Shown one piece after another: positions 6,324 through 11,528 of a DNA stretch of 11,528 nucleotides. Under the pieces are notes generated by a model. The model did not search any database. It saw only the letters and a list, made by a program, of their open reading frames with translations, and had not been told where the DNA came from. Where the stretch lies: positions 1 to 11,528 of the forward strand of contig JAUVDZ010000023.1 in NCBI GenBank assembly GCA_030595015.1. Reading direction: 5' to 3'. Numbering within the stretch: position 1 is the stretch's first letter; each line of letters begins with the position of its first letter. The DNA comes from Candidatus Peregrinibacteria bacterium (lineage in GTDB: Bacteria > Patescibacteriota > Gracilibacteria > UBA1369 > PNNO01). Made by a program: the position numbers and the translations under genes.

Positions 6324-6720
6324 ACTTATCCATTATTTTTTCAGATTTAATTACTCCTTCCCAAGCTAGAATGCTTGGTACGATTTCATGCTGTTTTGTT
6401 AAAATTTCATCTTTATGCTTTATTTCATTATGAAAACGAGTTGGATTTCCAAATCCATTACAGGCAGTCACCTTATCCCATCTATTATAAGAAAAAACTA
6501 AATGATACCTCCAACACTGCGGACCTCTTGTCTTATTAACCTGGACTCTAATCCCAAGTTCTTCATTCTTAAAAGCCAAAAATCCATAACCTAAATCATC
6601 TTTTACAGAGATTCTTTCATATCCCATAAATTCAAGTTCACTTATAATTGAATCTTTTAAATTCTCTTCCTGTTCAATTCTTCGATATAGTTTAGCTGAT
6701 TCCTGTTCAGATAATTCCAT
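6280..6720 (-). CDS. protein of unknown function, 146 aa
   Basis: I do not recognise this protein. It is soluble and mixed alpha/beta. The N-terminal third is a charged helix (ELSEQESAKLYRRIEQEENL) leading to an I-x-ELEFMGYE-R-I-x-VKDD segment. The middle has aromatic-rich strands (GYGFLAFKNEELGIRVQV and a W-R-Y-H-L-V-F block), and the C-terminal third is helical. Two cysteines (one before WRYH and one in the TACNGFG stretch) do not form a CxxC. It has a good promoter (6747-6775) and a leader of about 20 nt, which supports a real gene. It overlaps the VIT-like gene by 44 nt at its 3' end, so mRNA from the two could pair. Confidence 0.65.
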   Translation of the reverse strand: MELSEQESAKLYRRIEQEENLKDSIISELEFMGYERISVKDDLGYGFLAFKNEELGIRVQVNKTRGPQCWRYHLVFSYNRWDKVTACNGFGNPTRFHNEIKHKDEILTKQHEIVPSILAWEGVIKSEKIMDKSIQMTAQSLAQQNS

Positions 6721-6745
6721 ATATTTTTAGATTAAGTTTGGAAGC

Positions 6746-6751
6746 TATAAT
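6746..6751 (+). promoter_or_regulatory. -10 element of the AI-2E/PerM-family gene
   Basis: A perfect TATAAT lies 41 nt before the ATG at 6793, predicting a leader of about 35 nt. The matching -35 (a T-rich stretch near 6723-6729) is poor. The element overlaps the divergent minus-strand -10, so polymerase can probably occupy only one of the two promoters at a time. Confidence 0.45.
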
Positions 6752-6775
6752 AGTAAAATGGTAAGATAATTGCAA
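6747..6775 (-). promoter_or_regulatory. promoter for the 146-aa minus-strand gene
   Basis: On the minus strand, -35 TTGCAA (6775-6770) and -10 TATTAT (6752-6747) have a 17-bp spacer. The predicted start is near 6740, 20 nt before the ATG at 6720. The -10 overlaps the plus-strand TATAAT at 6746-6751. Confidence 0.65.
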
Positions 6776-6792
6776 TAAATAAACCCAAATAT

Positions 6793-7815
6793 ATGGCAAA
6801 TGCCCAAGATGCTTTTAAATACGTGATTCTTTCAGTTTTAACAGCCTTATTTTTTATAATTATTTTTCCTTTCTTACCCGCAATTGTGTTCGCGATAGTT
6901 TTCTCGATTATATTCCATCCTATTTATGATTTCTTTATAAAAAAGTGGAAATTCCCAGACACTTTATCTGCAATCGCAGTAGTTTTGCTAACATTTATAT
7001 TCATAGTAACTCCGTTAGTTTTATTAATAGGATTAGTTGCTCAGGAAATTTTCACATTTGTAACAACATTTGATTTTAATGGATTTTACTCATGGATTTC
7101 AGGATATTCAACAATTGAGGCCTTTGGATTCACAGTTGATTTAACCGAATATACAGAATCATTTATTGAATTATTAAAGACTGCAGGCGGAAAAGTTGGC
7201 GAACAAGCAGGTGGAATCATTGGAGTAATAACTGGAACTGCATTTTTATTCTTTGTTTTCTTATTCGTGTACTTTTTCTTCCTACGAGATGGACATTTAT
7301 TGGTTAGAAAATGCCGATCGATTCTTCCATTTACCCGTGAACAAAATAAAAAAATCTTCTATGATGTTTACAGCACTTCAAAAACAGTATTTACAGGATA
7401 TTTGATAGCAGCAGTTTTATCAGGATTATTAGCATATATCGCCTTTTCATTATTTGGAATTCCAGGCGCACCAATCTGGGGATTATCAGCCGCTTTATTA
7501 TCACTAGTTCCAAAAATCGGAACAGTTATAATTTATGGTGTTGGAGCTATTATCGCAGGAGTATTAGGAGGAATCTGGGCAGGACTTGGATTCGTTGCAT
7601 ACTATATAGCTGTTGAAGTAGTAGGAATGCAGGCAATAATCCGTCCTAAATTTGTTGATGAAAAAATCTCAATGCACCCTGTCCTCGTGTTCTTCTCTTT
7701 AGTTGGAGGAATCCTGACATTCGGAACAATCGGACTTATTTATGGCCCACTAATTATGGTGCTTTTTGTAAGTATCTTTGATTTTGTGGTTGGGATGAGG
7801 CATGCAGTAAAATAA
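6793..7815 (+). CDS. AI-2E family transporter (PerM / UPF0118) membrane protein
   Basis: The 340-aa protein has the layout of the AI-2E exporter/PerM family. Two N-terminal membrane hairpins (about 8-46 and 57-86) are followed by a polar loop with an amphipathic stretch (about 90-140). Then comes a hydrophobic helix ending in FFFLRDG (about 142-168), a cytosolic loop, and a C-terminal block of several membrane segments containing GIPGAPIWGL, LVPKIGT and the IIRPKFVDEKISMHPVLVFFSLVGGI motif with GLIYGPLI near the end. The last two are the most conserved parts of the family. Length is normal (about 330-370 aa). Members are linked to autoinducer-2 export or to Na+/H+ antiport and many have no proven substrate, so none is claimed. 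It stands alone between a divergent gene and the structured RNA region. Confidence 0.92.
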   Translation: MANAQDAFKYVILSVLTALFFIIIFPFLPAIVFAIVFSIIFHPIYDFFIKKWKFPDTLSAIAVVLLTFIFIVTPLVLLIGLVAQEIFTFVTTFDFNGFYSWISGYSTIEAFGFTVDLTEYTESFIELLKTAGGKVGEQAGGIIGVITGTAFLFFVFLFVYFFFLRDGHLLVRKCRSILPFTREQNKKIFYDVYSTSKTVFTGYLIAAVLSGLLAYIAFSLFGIPGAPIWGLSAALLSLVPKIGTVIIYGVGAIIAGVLGGIWAGLGFVAYYIAVEVVGMQAIIRPKFVDEKISMHPVLVFFSLVGGILTFGTIGLIYGPLIMVLFVSIFDFVVGMRHAVK

Positions 7816-7842
7816 ATTCTCAACATACGCAAGTTAGGTTTA

Positions 7843-7872
7843 TTGACGTACCTTTCAATTTTTTGGTAAAAA
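7843..7872 (+). promoter_or_regulatory. candidate promoter of the structured RNA
   Basis: A -35 TTGACG (7843-7848) is followed 18 bp later by TAAAAA (7867-7872), preceded by TGG in the place of an extended -10. The -10 is weak. The start would fall near 7879, right at the first helix (7880-7902). Confidence 0.4.
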
Positions 7873-7878
7873 GATTAT

Positions 7879-8280
7879 CCGTGCTACTTGTGAAGTAGTA
7901 CGTTATCCGCCCTTCGTTGAACTTCTCAACGAACTGCAAATGCGGAGAGCTGCGCGCTTTTGGTGCGTTGGTTCTGAGGCGGGCTGGTTGTACAGTTTCT
8001 TTGTAAACTGGCCAGCACATATCTCAAAATGTTTGCTTGTGTACCCACTCTTGGCTACACACACCGCTGCCGGCCCGTTGGGCTGTTGCACACCCGAATC
8101 GAAGGAGGGCCGCAATATGTGCAAACATTCATCTTGTCATCTGACCAAATAGGTTTGGATGGCAGGACCAGGAAAGCGTAGGGAATAACGACCCCTAGAA
8201 TCGCAATCCAGGAAACGCGTCTTTGGTCATACTACCTAGGACGTTAGTACCGGGGGATCAAGCTAACTACTTGATCCCCT
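7879..8280 (+). ncRNA. candidate large structured RNA of unknown family
   Basis: The stretch is about 52% GC (counted over 7921-8220), against about 35% in flanking genes, and has no credible protein gene on either strand. Helices found by eye are mutually compatible and fill its length: 7880-7889/7893-7902 (10 bp, GTG loop); 7913-7920/7926-7933; 7946-7957/7963-7975; 7983-7987/8012-8016 enclosing 7993-7998/8005-8010; 8029-8036/8121-8128 enclosing 8039-8043/8056-8060 and 8071-8076/8107-8112; 8142-8149/8222-8229 enclosing 8154-8160/8206-8212 and 8176-8183 with 8193-8204; 8231-8234/8245-8248; and the final hairpin. Several pairs are G-U when read on the plus strand (for example 7883 with 7899), which would be C-A mismatches on the other strand and so favours plus orientation. 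I see none of the hallmark motifs of RNase P RNA, tmRNA, SRP RNA or 6S RNA. It may act as a free RNA or as a leader of the helicase mRNA. Confidence 0.6.
8252..8280 (+). terminator. strong hairpin ending the structured RNA, terminator-like
   Basis: GGGGATCAAG (8253-8262) pairs perfectly with CTTGATCCCC (8270-8279) around a 7-nt loop, with an extra G-U pair at the base. The following bases (TTCACTCTT) are only moderately T-rich, so termination may be partial. The helicase ATG follows 18 nt later with no promoter between, so some read-through or an upstream internal promoter is needed. Confidence 0.65.
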
Positions 8281-8298
8281 TCACTCTTAAACTCAACT

Positions 8299-10419
8299 AT
8301 GCCAGAAACACCAACCCCGCAAGAAGACTTAAGCTTTGAACAAAAATGGCAACAAATAACTGATTCATCAGCTGTTGCTAAAGTTTGGCTTGAACAAGAA
8401 GTTGAAAGGCTATCTGAACTTAAAGGAACTTTCAGAGTTACAGAGTGGGGAAGAAGTGGTAATAAATTAGTTTGTGAAGTAGATGGTTACATGTACAAAG
8501 TAGCAGCAGCTCTTCCTGAAAAAAGTAGAGTTTTAATTAGCTGTACAAAAAAACCTCAAGCTTCATTGTGTGAAGGCGTTATCATATCACATCATGGTAG
8601 CTGGGAACCACTATTAACAATTGAATTAAAAGAAGGCGGAACATTCTTCAAAGGAGGACAAGTAAAATTAGCACCAATGCTGGATACAAATAAAAGAAAA
8701 AAACAGCATGAAGAATTAAATACAGAACTTAAAGACGAAACTGCTCCAATGGCAGCTTTTAGACATGGCGAATTCCCAACAACAAAAAATCTTAATCCTG
8801 AAGTTAATACAAATCTGGATGATTCTCAAAATGCGGCATACAGTAAAGCAATGGACATTGAAAACACACCTGTACTATTCATTCATGGAGGACCAGGAAC
8901 AGGAAAGACACGTACAGTTTGTGAAATAATTAAAGGTCATGTTGAAAAAGAAAGACGCGTGCTAGTTTTATCTCATTCAAATAAAGGATCGCAGGTGCCT
9001 GCATTAAAACTTAAAGAAGAAAAATTCCCAGTTCATATAGGAGGCAGAAGTGCTAACAAAATTGATCCAAAACTTGCAAAACAAAGAATATGGAGAAAAC
9101 GAAATTTTCCAAAAGCAAAAATAAAAAAACTAAATGCAATGACTGCAGCAGAAGTCGCTGAATCAATGGGTGCTGAAGATGTAAGAGATTTACATCTTTC
9201 TACAAAAGAAGCAAAGAAACTTTCAAAAGAATCAATTGTTACTCAATTTTTGGCATCATTAGACAAAGCTTATGAACAATTTAAAAAGAAAATGGAAAAA
9301 GGTGGCGCAGCATTCTCTACTTTAAATAATTCCCCTACTGATCACCTTTTACATTGCATTCCATATGATGTCATCATTATTGATGAAGCTACAAGGCTAA
9401 AATACTGGCATTTATTCGAAGCTTTAGAAGATGCAGGAAAACAAATTATTTTAGTTGGAGATCCACTTCAACTAGGGAATATCCCCTTGGAACCTCAAAC
9501 AAAAGAAAAAATCCAACAAACAATTAATGATAGGGTTAAAAAAATTATGGAAGGAACATTCATCCACGACCCAAAAAATCCAGATTTAAAATTACGTGCT
9601 AATTCTTTGCCAACCGTTTGTGTAGATTGTTTTGAAGAAGGCCCTTTCGCAAGTGCAATTAATAAAAGTGAAAATCCTGAAAAAGAACTGCCTTATGTTT
9701 TTCTGGAAAATGACAGAAGATCTCTTCCAAATATTGTAAAAATCCTTAGTGAATTGATTTATGATGGAAAACTTAAACCAGGACGTGAAGCAAAAGAAAA
9801 GGAACACGAAGGAATTGTTCAATGGATAGATACAAGTGATTTAGGAACTGAAGAAACTACAAAAGGAACTTCAAAAATTAATAGCTTAGAAGCAAAAGTA
9901 GTTGCTGAACAAGTATTAAAAAGATTATTTGCAAGGGATGAAAAACAAAAATTAAAACCTGAAGATATTGGTGTAATTGCAACTTATTCTGCACAGGCAA
10001 AACAAATAAGGAAAATTCTTAAACGCAGGCTGGGTGCACCAAAACACGCTGAATTACTCGAAAAATTATTACCTAATATTGATACTGTTGATGCATTCCA
10101 AGGAGACGAAAGAAAAGTTATTTTTGTATCAACAACACGAAGTAATGAAGAAGGAAATATTGGTTTCTTAGAGGAAAAACGCCGCTTAGGTGTAGCAATT
10201 GGAAGAGCACAGGAAGAATTATATATTGTAGGCGATTTATCAACAATTGTAGACAACAATGAACATCCGGATTCAAAACAATTCTTCACACAAATGAAAG
10301 GATTGTTTGAAGAACACGGAGAGATTAAAAAAGAACATAAGAAGAAAAAACCAAGAAAGAGAAAGAGAAAATCAAGAAAAAAACCCGGAACTTCAAGTTT
10401 AGCTAATGACTTAAATTAA
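8299..10419 (+). CDS. superfamily 1 helicase, UPF1/IGHMBP2/DNA2-like
   Basis: The 706-aa protein is a predicted ATP-driven 5'-to-3' RNA or DNA helicase. Residues 1-130 look like the N-terminal beta-barrel accessory domain of this family. The ATPase core follows: Q-like motif LDDSQNAAY (173-181), motif I HGGPGTGKT (196-204), motif II IIDEATR (360-366) in DEAD-family position, motif III LVGDPLQL (385-392), motif IV-like ENDRRS (470-475), motif V DAFQGDER with VSTTRS (598-615) and motif VI RRLGVAIGRAQEELYIVGD (628-646). Motif IV lacks the usual QYRMHP form. An extra C441-x-x-C444 lies in the region where relatives carry short inserts. The C-terminus (about 670-695) is a dense Lys/Arg tail, likely to bind nucleic acid. 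The start has no Shine-Dalgarno. It follows the structured RNA and is operonic with the next small gene. Confidence 0.92.
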   Translation: MPETPTPQEDLSFEQKWQQITDSSAVAKVWLEQEVERLSELKGTFRVTEWGRSGNKLVCEVDGYMYKVAAALPEKSRVLISCTKKPQASLCEGVIISHHGSWEPLLTIELKEGGTFFKGGQVKLAPMLDTNKRKKQHEELNTELKDETAPMAAFRHGEFPTTKNLNPEVNTNLDDSQNAAYSKAMDIENTPVLFIHGGPGTGKTRTVCEIIKGHVEKERRVLVLSHSNKGSQVPALKLKEEKFPVHIGGRSANKIDPKLAKQRIWRKRNFPKAKIKKLNAMTAAEVAESMGAEDVRDLHLSTKEAKKLSKESIVTQFLASLDKAYEQFKKKMEKGGAAFSTLNNSPTDHLLHCIPYDVIIIDEATRLKYWHLFEALEDAGKQIILVGDPLQLGNIPLEPQTKEKIQQTINDRVKKIMEGTFIHDPKNPDLKLRANSLPTVCVDCFEEGPFASAINKSENPEKELPYVFLENDRRSLPNIVKILSELIYDGKLKPGREAKEKEHEGIVQWIDTSDLGTEETTKGTSKINSLEAKVVAEQVLKRLFARDEKQKLKPEDIGVIATYSAQAKQIRKILKRRLGAPKHAELLEKLLPNIDTVDAFQGDERKVIFVSTTRSNEEGNIGFLEEKRRLGVAIGRAQEELYIVGDLSTIVDNNEHPDSKQFFTQMKGLFEEHGEIKKEHKKKKPRKRKRKSRKKPGTSSLANDLN

Positions 10420-10422
10420 TCC

Positions 10423-10722
10423 ATGGTAGAAAAAGAAGTAATACAAATTGGCAATCCAGAACTTGGAACTCCGCTAAAACTTAGTTTTATTGAAGCTATT
10501 CGAAAACTTACAGATAAAGTTCTAAAAAAAGAAGAACCAGATACAAAAGCGCACGACATTGCTCTTGAGTCACTCAGACCAACAACTCCAGAGCCAATTA
10601 AATTTGATGAAAAAATAAATCCACTTACATTAAGAGATGCTTTTAGAATAAGAACAAAAAAGTGTTCTCAATGCTCACAAAAGCCTCCTTCATCAAGGCT
10701 CACCTCAAAACGAAGAATGTAA
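10423..10722 (+). CDS. small basic protein with one CxxC, helicase-linked, unknown function
   Basis: I do not recognise this 99-aa protein. The start lies 3 nt after the helicase stop, so the two genes are almost surely co-transcribed. The N-terminal half has a short amphipathic helix (about 20-36, SFIEAIRKLTDKVLKK) and the middle is proline-rich. The C-terminal part is basic, with C81-S-Q-C84 followed by a Pro/Ser/Arg tail ending in KRRM. A single CxxC could bind zinc only as a dimer or with a partner. C-S-Q-C also occurs in the first CxxC paralogue near dnaK, but the rest is not similar. The context suggests an accessory of the helicase; that is inference. Confidence 0.6.
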   Translation: MVEKEVIQIGNPELGTPLKLSFIEAIRKLTDKVLKKEEPDTKAHDIALESLRPTTPEPIKFDEKINPLTLRDAFRIRTKKCSQCSQKPPSSRLTSKRRM

Positions 10723-10727
10723 CCATC

Positions 10728-10756
10728 TTTACAACTCCCCTCCCATCATCTATAAA
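10728..10756 (+). promoter_or_regulatory. serS promoter
   Basis: The -35 TTTACA (10728-10733) and -10 TATAAA (10751-10756) have a 17-bp spacer. The predicted start near 10763 gives a leader of about 21 nt. A perfect AT-only dyad, TAAATAA (10753-10759) / TTATTTA (10765-10771) with a 5-nt centre, overlaps the -10 and start point. It could be an operator but may be chance. Confidence 0.65.
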
Positions 10757-10783
10757 TAAGTAGGTTATTTAATATACAAAAAC

Positions 10784-11455
10784 ATGCTTGATCTTAAATT
10801 TATTTCAGAAAATCCAGACCTTGTTAAAGCGGGATGCGCAAAAAAGCGCAAAGATGTTGATATCGATAAAATCGTTAAATTAGATAGTGAAAGACGTACA
10901 TTTATTGCTGAAGTTGATGAACTTCGAACACGTCAAAATGAGGTTTCTAAACAAATCCCTCAAAAATCAGATAAAGAAAAGGAGGAATTTTTTGCAGAAA
11001 TGAAGACTCTTAAAGAAAATCTTAAAATTAAAGAACAGGAATTAGATGATCTGGTTGAGGTTTTGGATGAGCTTGTTATTCAGGTTCCGAATCCCCCATT
11101 TGAAGAAGTGCCTGAGGGAAAAGACGATGAAGATAATCAAATTGTACGAACTTTTAGCGAACCAACTAAATTTGATTTTGATCCAAAAGATCACATGGCG
11201 CTTGCTTTAGATCTCGATCTTTTAGATATGGAAAAGGCTGCAGAAGCAAGTGGAGCGCGTTTTTATTATGTAAAAAACGACCTTGTTTTGATGGAATTTG
11301 CTCTAATTCAGTATGCTCTTAGCAAAATCACAGCAAAAGGATTCAAGCCTATACTTCCGCCAGCTCTTGTTCGTGAACATGCAATGGTTGGAACTGGTTT
11401 CTTTCCTGCTGATAAAAATGAAATTTACTCAGTTAATCCGGAAGACGATATTTAA
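10784..11455 (+). CDS. serS: seryl-tRNA synthetase, N-terminal half; frame broken near the window end
   Basis: SerRS charges tRNA-Ser with serine in the cytosol. The product starts MLDLKFISENPDLV, the usual SerRS opening. It goes on with a long two-stranded coiled-coil arm (about 30-110) that grips the long variable arm of tRNA-Ser, then the start of the class II catalytic domain, including motif 1 (GFKPILPPALVREHAM, about residues 186-201) and GTGFFPADKNEIYSVNPEDD (about 203-222). Normal SerRS is about 420 aa; here a TAA at 11453-11455 ends the frame at 223 aa, before motifs 2 and 3. The expected continuation after PEDD (L-Y-L-I/V-G-T-S-E) is not in this frame; a one-base shift gives Y-L-I and then diverges. 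The gene is either truly disrupted or, more likely, the contig end is wrong. Confidence 0.85.
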   Translation: MLDLKFISENPDLVKAGCAKKRKDVDIDKIVKLDSERRTFIAEVDELRTRQNEVSKQIPQKSDKEKEEFFAEMKTLKENLKIKEQELDDLVEVLDELVIQVPNPPFEEVPEGKDDEDNQIVRTFSEPTKFDFDPKDHMALALDLDLLDMEKAAEASGARFYYVKNDLVLMEFALIQYALSKITAKGFKPILPPALVREHAMVGTGFFPADKNEIYSVNPEDDI

Positions 11456-11528
11456 TACAGCTTAATTTTCAAGATATTAAGAACGATCGCATAATGATGA
11501 ATCCCGCCCATATTACATATTCAACAGA
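11447..11528. other. terminal stretch unrelated to serS
   Basis: From about 11447 the sequence no longer encodes SerRS in any forward frame beyond a possible Y-L-I remnant. The reverse strand gives only a short open stretch from the window edge (through 'SVEYVIWAGFIIM') with no recognised family. This could be an assembly error at a contig end or the boundary of a rearrangement. Confidence 0.4.

Noticed and set aside
8085..8110. T-loop-like TTCGATT on the minus strand, suggesting a tRNA
   Set aside because: The flanking bases do not form the 5-bp T stem, and no acceptor, D or anticodon arms are found.
8115..8145. tmRNA-like resume codon (GCAAAC at 8121) with a short frame ending in TGA
   Set aside because: The frame (ANIHLVI) lacks a normal tag ending, there is no tRNA-like 5' start or T-arm/3' end, and GCAAAC is explained by the 8029-8036/8121-8128 helix.
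7820..8152. Several short open frames (66-73 codons) on both strands in the structured region
   Set aside because: They overlap each other in different frames, have no known motif, no ribosome-binding site, and codon make-up set by the GC-rich helices rather than by coding. The RNA reading explains the region better.
1..11528. Alternative genetic code with TGA as glycine
   Set aside because: Only one TGA stop is used (HNH gene), but all conserved genes, including the 649-aa DnaK, run without any in-frame TGA and use GGN for glycine, which fits the standard bacterial code.
1..11528. CRISPR arrays, insertion sequences, tRNA or rRNA genes
   Set aside because: No regularly spaced repeats, transposase genes or terminal inverted repeats, and no tRNA/rRNA signatures were seen.

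Overview
The window looks like a low-GC bacterial chromosome segment of the Candidate Phyla Radiation (Patescibacteria) type. The protein genes are compact and close packed, mostly around 35% GC. TGA is a stop codon but is used by only one of the fourteen stops I can place. Long genes such as dnaK read through without in-frame TGA, which argues against the Gracilibacteria/Absconditabacteria code in which TGA means glycine. The lineage is an inference from gene style; a Peregrinibacteria-like or similar CPR host would fit, but nothing here proves it. No gene start has a convincing Shine-Dalgarno sequence, and the clear promoters predict short leaders of about 20 to 27 nt.

Layout. Positions 1-68 are the last codons of gapA (GAPDH). 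Next comes a CIRCE-controlled promoter driving hrcA-grpE (127-1338). An opposite-strand island follows, with a small membrane protein (1316-1684) and an HNH-nuclease-like protein (1773-2564). Then a 372-nt intergenic region leads to a second CIRCE/promoter and dnaK (2937-4886). After dnaK comes a pair of tandem paralogous small proteins with two CxxC motifs each (4976-5825), then a VIT/CCC1-like membrane protein (5847-6323). A convergent gene of unknown function (6280-6720, minus strand) overlaps it. Divergent from that gene, with overlapping -10 elements, is an AI-2E/PerM-family membrane protein (6793-7815).

The most unusual stretch is 7816-8298. It has no credible protein gene, is about 52% GC against about 35% around it, folds by eye into a series of nested helices, and ends in a strong hairpin at 8252-8280. 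I read it as a structured RNA of about 400 nt transcribed on the plus strand. I could not match it to RNase P RNA, tmRNA, SRP RNA or 6S RNA. It sits 18 nt upstream of a UPF1/IGHMBP2-like superfamily 1 helicase with a very basic C-terminal tail (8299-10419), which is followed 3 nt later by a small CxxC protein (10423-10722). The window closes with its own promoter and the N-terminal half of seryl-tRNA synthetase (10784-11455). Its frame breaks at about 11446-11455, and the final 70-80 bases do not continue the gene.

How the parts work together. HrcA represses its own operon (with grpE) and dnaK through the two CIRCE sites, forming the classic protein-folding stress circuit. dnaJ is not in the window. 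The rest is a mix of housekeeping and membrane genes, plus several small families that I cannot name.
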